Assembly: GCA_027459845.1 (NCBI GenBank) | Contig: DAIDGS010000117.1 | Coordinates: 1 to 46,777, forward strand | Direction of reading: 5' to 3' | DNA length: 46,777 bases | Origin: Vulcanimicrobiota bacterium | GTDB taxonomy: Bacteria; Vulcanimicrobiota; Vulcanimicrobiia; Vulcanimicrobiales; Vulcanimicrobiaceae | Shown here: positions 32,126 through 39,802 of the stretch, piece by piece | Layout: each line of letters begins with the position of its first letter | How positions within the stretch are numbered: the stretch's first letter is position 1 | Translations under genes and position numbers: made by a program | The notes under the pieces: generated by a model | Databases searched by the model: none | The model's input: the letters and a program-made list of their open reading frames with translations, nothing else | Told to the model about the DNA's origin: nothing

Positions 32126-33547
32126 ATGCCGAACGGGCCGTTTCTTTACCGCTTTGCCTTCGACGCGCGGCTCGACGACCACGCCGGCTTGGCCGAAGCC
32201 GCCCGGCAGGCGCCGGTGCTGCCGGTCATGGTGCTGGATCGCGCGATGCTCGCTCGCGTTTCCGGCTGCGAGGTACGGGCGCGGTTCTTTTGCGGTGCGG
32301 TTGCCGCGCTTGATCGCGCGTTGCGCGCGCGGGGCTCCCGCTTGATCGTGCGTCGCGGGCCGGCCGGGCGCACGCTGGCAAACCTGGCGCGTGCCGTCGG
32401 CGCCCGAGGCGTCTGCTGGAGTACCGGCTTCGATGCTGCGTCGGTGCGCGGCGATGCGGCGCTGCAGTCCGAGTTGGAAGAGCGCGGCATGCGCGCGTTG
32501 GCCGTCGTGGATGCGCCGGTCGTCAATCCCGAGGAGACGCTGCGCGAGGGCAGCGGTTACCGTGCCTTTGCACCGTACGAAGTCGCCTGGCGCGCGCGTG
32601 CCGACGCGGTCGTGCCGATCGCCACGGAGCCGATCTTCGCATCCAGCGAACTGCATAGCGAGCCGCTGCCGAGCGCATCCGAGTTCGGCGCTGCCGGCGA
32701 CGAGGATCGCGCCGCCGGTTCGGAGTCCGCGCACGCGCTGCTGGAGCGTTTCGTCGGTGGGGATATCGCCGCGTATTCCGCGGCGGCGCTGGTCCCGGCC
32801 GACGAACGGACGTCGCATCTGAGCGTGCATCTCGCGCACGGTACCATCGCCGCACGCACCGTCCACGCGGCCGTCGCGCGGCGGCTGGCCGACCCGTTAC
32901 TGCTCGCCGAAGAGCGCAACGCGCTGCTGCACTTTCGCCGCGCGCTCGCGCGGCGCGACTTCTTCCTGCAGTTGGCATGGTTCCATCCGTCGACCGCAAC
33001 CACGCCGCTGCAGGAGAAGATGCGCGACTTTCCGTGGCGTCGCCAGCACCCCGATCTGGACGCGTGGTGCACCGGCACGACCGGCTATCCGCTGGTCGAC
33101 GCGGGCATCCGTCAACTCCGGGCGACGGGTTGGATGCATCCGCACGCGCGGGCGGTCGCCGCCTCGTTTCTGTGCTTCGATCTCGGGGTCGACTGGCGCG
33201 TCGGGCGGGCGGCTTGGGCGCGCTGGGCCGCCGACGACGATCCGGCGCTGGCGACCGGAAACTGGCAGTGGATCGCCGGCGTCGGGGCCGACATGGCGCA
33301 GTACCCGCGCATCTACAACCCGCTACGGCAGCAGCGCCGCTACGATCCGCAGGGACACTACGTCACGCGCTGGATTCCCGAGTTGGCCGACGTGCCGCTC
33401 GGCCGGCCCGACGACCGTCGCACCGAGCGGCAACTGGCACTGGAGATCTTCGGTCCGCGTACCTACGCGCGGCCGGTACTCGATCACGAGCGCGTCGCGC
33501 GCGCGTTTCTCGAACGCTATCGCCGCTTCGTCGCGGAGGCGGGCTAG
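32126..33547 (+). CDS. phr: DNA photolyase/cryptochrome family protein (divergent active site)
   Basis: A 473-residue FAD protein predicted to repair UV dimers or sense blue light. An N-terminal Rossmann part (FLYRFAFDARLDDHAG) precedes the FAD-binding helical half, with GTTGYPLVDAGIRQLRATGW and NWQWIAGVGADMAQYPRIYNP. Aligned by hand to Escherichia coli photolyase, the residues corresponding to Asn341 and Arg342 are Pro and His, and the flavin-N5 contact Asn378 is Ala (DDDPALATGNWQW). The Trp pair of NWQW and the salt-bridge Arg344 position are kept. Its repair type is therefore uncertain. Its stop interlocks with the convergent zinc-finger gene in CTAG. Confidence 0.88.
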   Translation: MPNGPFLYRFAFDARLDDHAGLAEAARQAPVLPVMVLDRAMLARVSGCEVRARFFCGAVAALDRALRARGSRLIVRRGPAGRTLANLARAVGARGVCWSTGFDAASVRGDAALQSELEERGMRALAVVDAPVVNPEETLREGSGYRAFAPYEVAWRARADAVVPIATEPIFASSELHSEPLPSASEFGAAGDEDRAAGSESAHALLERFVGGDIAAYSAAALVPADERTSHLSVHLAHGTIAARTVHAAVARRLADPLLLAEERNALLHFRRALARRDFFLQLAWFHPSTATTPLQEKMRDFPWRRQHPDLDAWCTGTTGYPLVDAGIRQLRATGWMHPHARAVAASFLCFDLGVDWRVGRAAWARWAADDDPALATGNWQWIAGVGADMAQYPRIYNPLRQQRRYDPQGHYVTRWIPELADVPLGRPDDRRTERQLALEIFGPRTYARPVLDHERVARAFLERYRRFVAEAG

Positions 33548-34119
33548 CTATTGGGCAGGCGTTCGTCGATCCAGTCGCTGATGATCGGAACGCGAACTTC
33601 GTCGCCTTGCCAGGTGCGAATTCCGAAGTAGACGCTGGCGACCAGAAAGATCGGTAAGAGGAGCGCGCTGAGGATCAGCGGCGCTCCCGAGATAAACGGG
33701 ATCGCTCCGAAGATCCGGTCGGTCAGCATAAAGACGCCGTAGAGCGCCGCAAAGCCGCCGTTGAAGGCCAGCGCTTGAATCGCTTGCCGCTTCAAATAGC
33801 CCGACTGCTTGCGGTCCAAGAGCGCCAGCAGTGCGAGCGGCCACAGCGGATACCCCAGCGCGACGAGCGCGCGCGACTCGACCGGGTCGCCGACGGTCGC
33901 CACCTGCGCCGGGCCGCGCACCGCGGCAGCGGCCGGTTCGGGGCGCGGTGGTACCGCGCCGGTAAGCCGCGTCGCGGTGGCGGCCGCGGCGTCGACTTTG
34001 GCCGCCAGGCGGCAGCTCGGGCAGGTGCCCTGGCTGTCGCGGCAGGTGGCGCAGATCGGCTTGCGACAGTCGGCGCAGGCCGCCACCGAGGGCACGTTTG
34101 AGTGAAAGTAGCAGTCCAT
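33544..34119 (-). CDS. Zinc-finger (B-box-like) membrane protein
   Basis: A 191-residue protein. Residues 1-37 hold a B-box-like zinc finger (MDCYFHSNVPSVAACADC, then KPICATCRDSQGTCPSC), followed by an Ala/Pro-rich linker to about 90. The C-terminal half has about three membrane helices (LVALGYPLWPLALLALL, FNGGFAALYGVFML, GAPLILSALLLPIFLVASVYFG) of the DUF4870 type, including the KQAIQALAFN-like segment before them. The role is unknown; the finger probably serves a protein contact. It is convergent with the photolyase. Confidence 0.7.
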   Translation of the reverse strand: MDCYFHSNVPSVAACADCRKPICATCRDSQGTCPSCRLAAKVDAAAATATRLTGAVPPRPEPAAAAVRGPAQVATVGDPVESRALVALGYPLWPLALLALLDRKQSGYLKRQAIQALAFNGGFAALYGVFMLTDRIFGAIPFISGAPLILSALLLPIFLVASVYFGIRTWQGDEVRVPIISDWIDERLPNS

Positions 34120-34155
34120 GAGTCTGTGCGGATTCTCCCAGTGCGAGTCACCTGC

Positions 34156-34181
34156 ACCTACCGCCGTGAAGGCGGGGAGGT
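34156..34181. repeat. Imperfect hairpin in the leader of the ABC transporter gene
   Basis: ACCT-A-CCGCC (34156-34165), loop GTGAA, then GGCGG-GG-AGGT (34171-34181) form a stem with a small bulge. It lies between divergent genes. The motif CCGCC-GTGAA-GGCGGGGAGG is similar, from memory, to end hairpins of IS200/IS605 elements, but no transposase is near. Confidence 0.35.
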
Positions 34182-34214
34182 TTCAGCGACGGTCGGCGGC
34201 AACGCCAGCGCTCG

Positions 34215-35993
34215 ATGAATCCGCAGCCCGCGATGAGCCGTCGCGCGACGCTCCAACGCCTCGCTCACGAGGCCCGGCCATACTCGGCGCGCCTGACCGT
34301 GGCGCTCCTGCTCGGTACGCTGGCCGGCGTGCTCAACTTGGTGCCGCCCTTGGCGTTTCGCGAGATCATCAACCGCGTGCTGGCCCCGCACGCCGGGCGC
34401 GGTGCCGACCTCGGGGTGCTCTACGTCGCGTTGGGAGCGACCTTCGCGGCGCTCGTACTGCAGAACGGCGCGACCTACGCGCAGACCTACCTGACCGCGT
34501 GGAGCGGGCAACACCTGATCGCGCGACTGCGCGTGCGGCTCTTCGAGCGGCTGCTCAATCTCCCGCTGGAGGCGTTCGACCGCTGGCGTCCGGGCGAACT
34601 GCTGGCGCGTTTCAATACCGATCTCGCGCTGATGACCGACGCGGTCAGCATCTCGGTCCCGCAACTCGTCGTTGCGTTGGTGACCTTCGTCTCGTCGTTT
34701 GCCACGATGCTCTACCTGGACTGGTTGCTGACGCTGACGCTGATCGTGGTGGCGCCGCTGATCAGCTTGGCCGTCTCGCGATTCCAACGCCTGATCTCGA
34801 CGAGCACGCATCGCGCGCAGGAGCGCATTGCCGATCTCTCGGCCAATCTCAGCGAGATGCTGCAGGGGCAGCGGATCGTCAAGGCCTTCGGTCGCGAGGA
34901 CCACGAAGTGGCGCGGTTTCGCACCGACAACGACGACTTCTTCGGTGCGTACATGAAGCTCACGCAGTTCATTCAGACGCAGCCGTTGGTGATTTCGACG
35001 ATCATGGTCGCGGCGGTCGTGGTCATCATGTGGCTTTCGGTCCGCGAGGTCCTGGTGGGGCGCCTCGATACCGGAACGATCTTTCAGTACTGGGCGCTCC
35101 TGGTGACGCTGATGAACCCGATGAACCGGGTCGCGGCGTTCTTCGGCGACATCGCCAAGGCGATCGTCGGCGCCGGGCGCATCTTCAGTATTCTCGACGT
35201 CCCGGCCGAGGTGCGCGACGACCCCGCGGCCGTCCCGATGCCGAAGGTGCGCGGCGAGATTCGCTTCGAGAACGTGTACTTTACCTATGCCGGCGGGGGC
35301 GAGCCGGCACTGCGCGGCGTCACGGCCGAGATCGCGGCCGGTGAGGTGGTCGCCCTGGTGGGGCCCTCCGGAGCCGGGAAGACGACCATCGTCAACCTGG
35401 TGCCGCGCTTTTACCTGCCGCAGGCCGGGACGGTACGCATCGACGGCGCCGACATCGCAACCGTCCGACTCGGCGAACTACGCCAGGCGATCGCGATCGT
35501 ACCGCAGGATCCGCAGCTCTTCCGCACCAGCGTCATGGAGAACATTCGCTACGGCCGGCTTGGCGCGAGCGATGCCGAGGTGATTGCCGCGGCCCGCGAA
35601 GCCAACGCCGACGAGTTCGTCCGCGCCTTCCCGCAAGGGTACGCCACCGAGGTCGGCGAGCGCGGCGCGCGCCTCTCGGGGGGCGAACGCCAGCGGATCG
35701 CGATCGCCCGGGCGATCCTGCGCGACCCGCGCATCCTGATCCTCGACGAAGCGACCAGCGCGCTCGACGGCCACTCGGAGGCGATGATCGAGCAAGCGCT
35801 GGACCGGCTTCTCCCGGGGCGGACGACCCTGATCATCGCGCACCGCCTTTCGACCGTCCGCCGCGCGCACAAGGTCTTCTACGTCGAGGCCGGCCAGGTG
35901 CTCGAAGTCGGGACGCACGAGGAGCTGCTGCGCCGCGGCGGGGGGTACGCGCGGTTGCACGCGATCCAGTTCGGTGCGCCGTCCGCCTCATAA
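34215..35993 (+). CDS. ABC exporter, fused permease-ATPase (MsbA/MdlB-like)
   Basis: A 592-residue half-transporter with six membrane helices (about residues 25-310) and a C-terminal ATPase. Walker A is GPSGAGKTT (383-391), the Q-loop VPQDPQLF, the signature LSGGERQR, Walker B ILILDEATSALD and the H-loop IIAHRLS. It would act as a homodimer or with a distant partner, exporting a lipid or hydrophobic compound. Two possible starts exist (ATG 34215 and ATG 34233). The leader carries a hairpin. It immediately precedes the flagellar operon but is not a flagellar component. Confidence 0.93.
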   Translation: MNPQPAMSRRATLQRLAHEARPYSARLTVALLLGTLAGVLNLVPPLAFREIINRVLAPHAGRGADLGVLYVALGATFAALVLQNGATYAQTYLTAWSGQHLIARLRVRLFERLLNLPLEAFDRWRPGELLARFNTDLALMTDAVSISVPQLVVALVTFVSSFATMLYLDWLLTLTLIVVAPLISLAVSRFQRLISTSTHRAQERIADLSANLSEMLQGQRIVKAFGREDHEVARFRTDNDDFFGAYMKLTQFIQTQPLVISTIMVAAVVVIMWLSVREVLVGRLDTGTIFQYWALLVTLMNPMNRVAAFFGDIAKAIVGAGRIFSILDVPAEVRDDPAAVPMPKVRGEIRFENVYFTYAGGGEPALRGVTAEIAAGEVVALVGPSGAGKTTIVNLVPRFYLPQAGTVRIDGADIATVRLGELRQAIAIVPQDPQLFRTSVMENIRYGRLGASDAEVIAAAREANADEFVRAFPQGYATEVGERGARLSGGERQRIAIARAILRDPRILILDEATSALDGHSEAMIEQALDRLLPGRTTLIIAHRLSTVRRAHKVFYVEAGQVLEVGTHEELLRRGGGYARLHAIQFGAPSAS

Positions 35994-36025
35994 TCGGCCG
36001 CGCCCTACCGATAGAAAAGAGAAGT

Positions 36026-36463
36026 ATGGCTGATATCGGCGCGCTGAGCTTTGGATCGACCGTCAACGTGCTCAACGAGGCGATCGCGGGTGCGAGCCTG
36101 CAGAACGTTCAGATCGCCAACAACCTCGCCAACGTCAACACGCCCGACTACCGCCGCTCGACGACCTCGTTCAAGGCCGCGTTGGCCGCGAGCTTGGGCA
36201 CGCCGGCGTCGGGCGACCAACTCGCGCTGACCACCAACGATCCACGGCAGTTCGCGCTCAACGGTGCCGCGCCGCCGGTGCCGTTCGATCCGAAACCCCA
36301 CGTCGACGAGGCGACCCGCATGCGGGTCGATGGGAGCAACGTCGATGTCGACAAAGAGCTGGCCGGACTGCAGGCCAACTCGGGGTACTCCCAGACCATG
36401 ACCGACTTCCTGACCAAGCAGTATGCGTGGTTGCGCGAAGCCATTACGGAGCAGTTGAACTGA
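36026..36463 (+). CDS. flgB: Flagellar basal-body rod protein FlgB
   Basis: A 145-residue proximal rod protein. The N-terminal SLQNVQIANNLANVNTPDYRR is the rod/hook-family ANNLANxNTP signature, and the C-terminal FLTKQYAWLREAITEQ forms the partner coiled-coil helix. It has no signal peptide and is exported by the flagellar type III system. It is the first gene of a 14-gene + strand flagellar block. A weak CCGATA at 36008-36013 could belong to a sigma-28-like -10, but no matching -35 is evident. The stop overlaps the flgC ATG (TGATG). Confidence 0.95.
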   Translation: MADIGALSFGSTVNVLNEAIAGASLQNVQIANNLANVNTPDYRRSTTSFKAALAASLGTPASGDQLALTTNDPRQFALNGAAPPVPFDPKPHVDEATRMRVDGSNVDVDKELAGLQANSGYSQTMTDFLTKQYAWLREAITEQLN

Positions 36464-36954
36464 TGGGTTTCTATACGGCAACCGAGATCAGCGCCTCGGG
36501 CTTGCAGGCCGAGCGACTTGCGATGGACGTGATCGCCAACAACATCGCCAACGTCAACACCACCCGCACGCCGACCGGCGGCGCCTTCAAGCGGCAACTC
36601 GTGGTCTTCGCGCAAGCCCCGTCGGCAGCCGGCTCAAGCGGCGCGATTCCCGGTATCGGCGCGATGAACTCGGATCATCTCTTCAATCCGTTCGGCCCCG
36701 AGGCCGCCGCCAAGCCGATGGTCGATGGGGTCCAGGCGGTGGCGATCGTGAGCGACCCGAGCCCGGATCGCCTGGTCTTCGATCCCGGCAATCCCGAGGC
36801 CGACGCGCGCGGCTACGTCCACTACCCCAATATCTCGGTCGTCAAGGAGATGGTCGACATGATGGCGGCCTCGCGGGCCTACGAAGCCGACGTTGCGGCG
36901 ATGCAGCAGACCAGCGTCATGAACAACGCGGCAATCGGATTGCTGCGGAGCTAG
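36463..36954 (+). CDS. flgC: Flagellar basal-body rod protein FlgC
   Basis: A 163-residue rod protein starting MGFYTATEISASGLQAERLAMDVIANNIANVNTTRTP and ending with the FlgC-type VVKEMVDMMAASRAYEADVAAMQQT helix. The family motif GYVHYPNISVVKEMVDM is clear. The ATG at 36463 overlaps the flgB stop, while a longer in-frame start at 36427 adds only a spurious peptide. Type III exported; it builds the rod with FlgB, FlgF and FlgG. It is followed by fliE after 7 bases. Confidence 0.96.
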   Translation: MGFYTATEISASGLQAERLAMDVIANNIANVNTTRTPTGGAFKRQLVVFAQAPSAAGSSGAIPGIGAMNSDHLFNPFGPEAAAKPMVDGVQAVAIVSDPSPDRLVFDPGNPEADARGYVHYPNISVVKEMVDMMAASRAYEADVAAMQQTSVMNNAAIGLLRS

Positions 36955-36961
36955 GCGGGGC

Positions 36962-37312
36962 ATGGACATCCAAAGTTACGGCAACGCGATTCAGAAAGTC
37001 GTCCCGGGGACGTTCGTTCCCGACATCGCGCCGCAGCCGCCGGCGCCGGCCGCGCACCCGCTGACGGGTGCGGCCCCCGGCGAGACCGCGGCCACCTCGT
37101 TCAAGGACACCGTCAAATCGCTGCTTGAGGGCGTCAACGACAAGATGGTGACCGCCGGAGCGAAGGAAGTGGCGCTGGCCACCGGGCGCAGCAACGACCT
37201 CGACGGGACGATCCGCTCGGTCGAAGAGGCTGGGCTGGCGTTTCAGTTTACCGAGGCGATCCGCAACAAGCTCATGGACGCCTATACGGAGATCCAGCAG
37301 ATGCAGTTCTGA
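36962..37312 (+). CDS. fliE: Flagellar hook-basal body complex protein FliE
   Basis: A 116-residue protein linking the MS ring to the rod. SFKDTVKSLLEGVNDKMVTAGAKE and the C-terminal helix GLAFQFTEAIRNKLMDAYTEIQQMQF are the family marks. A Pro/Ala-rich N-terminal segment precedes them. A GGCGGGG ribosome-like site lies just ahead of the ATG. flgB-flgC-fliE order is conserved across bacteria. A 153-base leader region with its own promoter-like elements follows. Confidence 0.93.
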   Translation: MDIQSYGNAIQKVVPGTFVPDIAPQPPAPAAHPLTGAAPGETAATSFKDTVKSLLEGVNDKMVTAGAKEVALATGRSNDLDGTIRSVEEAGLAFQFTEAIRNKLMDAYTEIQQMQF

Positions 37313-37330
37313 GCGGTGCCGGCGCGCCGC

Positions 37331-37357
37331 TAAACTTCCGTCGCGGGGCGCCGAACA
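37331..37357 (+). promoter_or_regulatory. Sigma-28 (FliA/SigD)-type promoter before flgF
   Basis: TAAA at 37331-37334, a spacer of exactly 15 bases, then GCCGAACA at 37350-37357, which matches GCCGATAA at six of eight positions. It lies in the only sizeable gap of the flagellar block and would make a leader of about 100 bases before flgF. Sigma-28 control of a rod gene would be unusual. Confidence 0.5.
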
Positions 37358-37385
37358 TCAAGAGGAAAGCGGCTGGACCACCTTT

Positions 37386-37458
37386 GCACGAGGGCGGGGG
37401 CCGCAGCGAAGCCCGACCGATTGACGGCTTCGTATCCCGAGACGACTCGTGCGGAGGG
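37386..37458 (+). promoter_or_regulatory. Nested stem-loop leader with SD flush against the outer stem (flgF)
   Basis: The outer stem is GCACGAG (37386-37392) with CTCGTGC (37446-37452), 7 perfect pairs and a further T-G wobble. Inside it, CGAAGCC (37407-37413) pairs with GGCTTCG (37426-37432), 7 pairs with a 12-base loop. The ribosome site GGAGGG (37453-37458) begins directly after the 3' arm of the outer stem, eight bases before the TTG start. It matches no riboswitch that I recognise. Confidence 0.45.
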
Positions 37459-37465
37459 TTTTCTT

Positions 37466-38260
37466 TTGGTACGTGGCCTGTACGCGGCGGCAAGCGGAGC
37501 GCTCGTAGCCCAGAGCATGGCGGACAACGTGGCGAACAATCTCGCCAACGTCAGCAGCAACGGCTTCAAGCAGACGCTCCTGCAGATCCAGTCCGCCCCG
37601 TCGTTCGACGTCTATCGCATCCAAACCGATCCGGGCACTGCGGCCAACGGGACGCTCAAGGGCGTCTCGGTGGCACCGCTGGTCGGCCCGCTCGGCACCG
37701 GAGCACAGGTATACGACACGCCCGAAGACTTCACTCAGGGCCCGATCCAAACGACCGGCAATCCGTACGACCTCGCGCTGGCCGGGACCAACGGGTTCTT
37801 CACGATCGCCACGCCGCAGGGCGTGCGCTACACGCGCGACGGACAGTTCACGATCAACGCCAACAATCAGTTGGTGACGATGGACGGCAACCCGGTGCTC
37901 GGTCAGAACAATCGGCCGATCGTGCTGCTTCCGAATCTCGGTCCGGCGACGATCGGTGCCGACGGCACGATTTCGCAGGCCGGCGGCGTGGTCAATCAAC
38001 TGGCGCTCACGGGTTTCGCCAATCTGACCGCGTTGCGCAAGCAGGGCGACAACCTGCTGCTCGACACCGGCAACGCGCGCCCCGGCGCCGCCACGGCGAG
38101 CGTGCAGCAGGGTGCGCTCGAGAAGAGCAACTTCAACATCGTGCGCTCGATGGTGGATCTGATCACCGCCGAACGGTGGTTCGAGGCCAACGAACGCTCG
38201 ATCAAAAACGAAGACGACGCCACCAACCAAATCATCACCAACATCGCCAAGCCGGCGTGA
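37466..38260 (+). CDS. flgF: Flagellar basal-body rod protein FlgF-like
   Basis: A 264-residue rod protein. It starts VRGLYAAASGALVAQSMADNVANNLANVSSNGFKQ, the FlgF/FlgG N-terminal coiled-coil, contains the D1-type GVRYTRDGQFTINANNQLVT and ends RSMVDLITAERWFEANERSIK. The TTG at 37466 is the start because GGAGGG lies eight bases before it and it gives the family beginning MVRGLY. An in-frame TTG at 37421 sits within the leader hairpin and has no ribosome site. FlgF is distinguished from the next gene by order and sequence divergence, so exact naming is likely but not certain. Confidence 0.9.
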   Translation: MVRGLYAAASGALVAQSMADNVANNLANVSSNGFKQTLLQIQSAPSFDVYRIQTDPGTAANGTLKGVSVAPLVGPLGTGAQVYDTPEDFTQGPIQTTGNPYDLALAGTNGFFTIATPQGVRYTRDGQFTINANNQLVTMDGNPVLGQNNRPIVLLPNLGPATIGADGTISQAGGVVNQLALTGFANLTALRKQGDNLLLDTGNARPGAATASVQQGALEKSNFNIVRSMVDLITAERWFEANERSIKNEDDATNQIITNIAKPA

Positions 38261-38280
38261 TCCCAGGAGCATAAACGACC

Positions 38281-39072
38281 ATGATGCGAGCCCTCTACTC
38301 CGCGGCCTCTGGGATGATCGCCCAGCAGTACAACATGGACACGATCTCCAACAACCTGGCAAACGTCGACACGGCCGGATTCAAGGGGAATCTGGCGCGC
38401 TTTCAGGATTTGATCTACCAGACGATTCAAGCCCCCGGCGCGCCGATCGGGCCGAGCATCGTGCCGGTCGGTCAGCAGGTCGGTTTGGGCGTAAAGGTCG
38501 GCTCGTCGGAGAAGATATTTACGCAGGGCTCGCTGCAGCAAACCAGCAATCCGCTCGACGTCGCGATCGAAGGCGACGGTTTCTTTCAAGTCACGCTACC
38601 GGACGGCACCACCGCCTACACGCGCGACGGATCGTTCAAAGAGGATGCCAACGGTTCGATGGTGACCTCGGACGGCTACTTCGTGCAGCCGCAGATTACC
38701 ATTCCGCAGAACGCGATCTCGGTACAGGTCGGTGAAGACGGCACCGTGACGGCGATGGTCCCGGGCAGCGCCCAACCGCAGCAGCTCGGGCAACTGACGC
38801 TGGCACGCTTCGTCAACAACGCCGGTCTGCAGGCGCAGGGGCAGAATCTCTTTCTGCAAACCGCCGCCAGCGGACCGCCGATCGTCACCCAGCCGGGCCT
38901 CAACGGCGCCGGCGTGTTGCAAGGGGGCTACCTCGAGAACTCCAACGTTCAGGTGGTCAACGAGATCGTCAACATGATCGTCGCGCAGCGCGCCTACGAA
39001 GCCAACTCCAAGGCGATCGGCGCATCGGATCAGATGCTGCAGACCGCCGTCAACATGTCGCCGTTCCAATAG
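38281..39072 (+). CDS. flgG: Flagellar distal rod protein FlgG
   Basis: A 263-residue protein with the conserved FlgG sequence: MMRALYSAASGMIAQQYNMDTISNNLANVDTAGFKGN, then PLDVAIEGDGFFQVTLPDGTTAYTRDGSFKEDANG, and the ending NVQVVNEIVNMIVAQRAYEANSKAI. It forms the distal rod that crosses the periplasm inside the P and L rings. AGGAG lies about 12 bases ahead of the ATG. The ATGATG start allows initiation at 38281 or 38284. It is followed closely by flgA. Confidence 0.96.
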   Translation: MMRALYSAASGMIAQQYNMDTISNNLANVDTAGFKGNLARFQDLIYQTIQAPGAPIGPSIVPVGQQVGLGVKVGSSEKIFTQGSLQQTSNPLDVAIEGDGFFQVTLPDGTTAYTRDGSFKEDANGSMVTSDGYFVQPQITIPQNAISVQVGEDGTVTAMVPGSAQPQQLGQLTLARFVNNAGLQAQGQNLFLQTAASGPPIVTQPGLNGAGVLQGGYLENSNVQVVNEIVNMIVAQRAYEANSKAIGASDQMLQTAVNMSPFQ

Positions 39073-39082
39073 GATAAAGATC

Positions 39083-39802
39083 ATGCGCCTGGCCGCTGCT
39101 TCGTTGATCGTTCTGCTCGGTGCCGCCGTCGGCACCGCGGGCATTGCGTTCGGCGCCGCACCGGCAACGCAGCGGATTCCCGGAACCCGGCTGCTCGCGC
39201 TGGCCAAAGCTGCTCTGGGCAGCGTGCACGTGACCCGCAACGAGGCGCTGATTCTGGCCGCACCGGTGACCGATCAGATTCTCGGTCCCGGCAGTGTCGC
39301 GCTGCGCGTGGAGTCACCGCTGGTGACCCCTTCGTACGTGAACGTTCCGATCGACATCCTGCTCGACGGCAGTTTCGTGCGTACCGATTTCGTGGGGTAT
39401 CGGGTGCAGAAGTACATGCGCACTGCGGTCGCGACGCACGATCTGATCGCCGGCAGCGTGCTCGGCCCGGGCGACGTCGCGCTGGCGCGGGTGCCGTCGT
39501 TCGGACGGCCGCCCAACGGCACGCACGCGCTGATCGGGCGCAAGATCGTCACGACGGTGCGCAAGGGTCAGCCGATCTATCCTGAGGAGACGGCAACCAA
39601 CTTGATCGTGACCGCCGGCTCGACGGTGTTGCTGATCGTCAACGACGGCGGCGTCTCGGTGGTGACCGAGGTGCAGGCGCGCAGCAGCGGCGGTTTGGGC
39701 GACGAGGTCGCGCTCTACAATCCGCGGACGAATACGTCGCTTTCGGGGCAGGTCGTCGGGCCGGATCGCGTCGAGCTCGACCTCTTGGGGGTACATCGAT
39801 GA
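39083..39802 (+). CDS. flgA: Flagellar P-ring assembly chaperone FlgA
   Basis: A 239-residue periplasmic protein with a signal peptide (residues 1-24, ASLIVLLGAAVGTAGIAFG). The C-terminal SAF-type domain, which chaperones FlgI, is seen as RTAVATHDLIAGSVLGPGDVALARVP, then IGRKIVTTVRKGQPIYPEETA and VTAGSTVLLIVNDGGVSV. Its presence agrees with an outer-membrane-spanning flagellum. AGGATAA precedes the ATG. Its stop overlaps flgH (ATGA). Confidence 0.92.
   Translation: MRLAAASLIVLLGAAVGTAGIAFGAAPATQRIPGTRLLALAKAALGSVHVTRNEALILAAPVTDQILGPGSVALRVESPLVTPSYVNVPIDILLDGSFVRTDFVGYRVQKYMRTAVATHDLIAGSVLGPGDVALARVPSFGRPPNGTHALIGRKIVTTVRKGQPIYPEETATNLIVTAGSTVLLIVNDGGVSVVTEVQARSSGGLGDEVALYNPRTNTSLSGQVVGPDRVELDLLGVHR

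Noticed and set aside
36007-36014. ACCGATAG before flgB as a sigma-28 -10
   Set aside because: No TAAA-like -35 at 14-16 bases upstream, so the evidence is too weak to list as a promoter.
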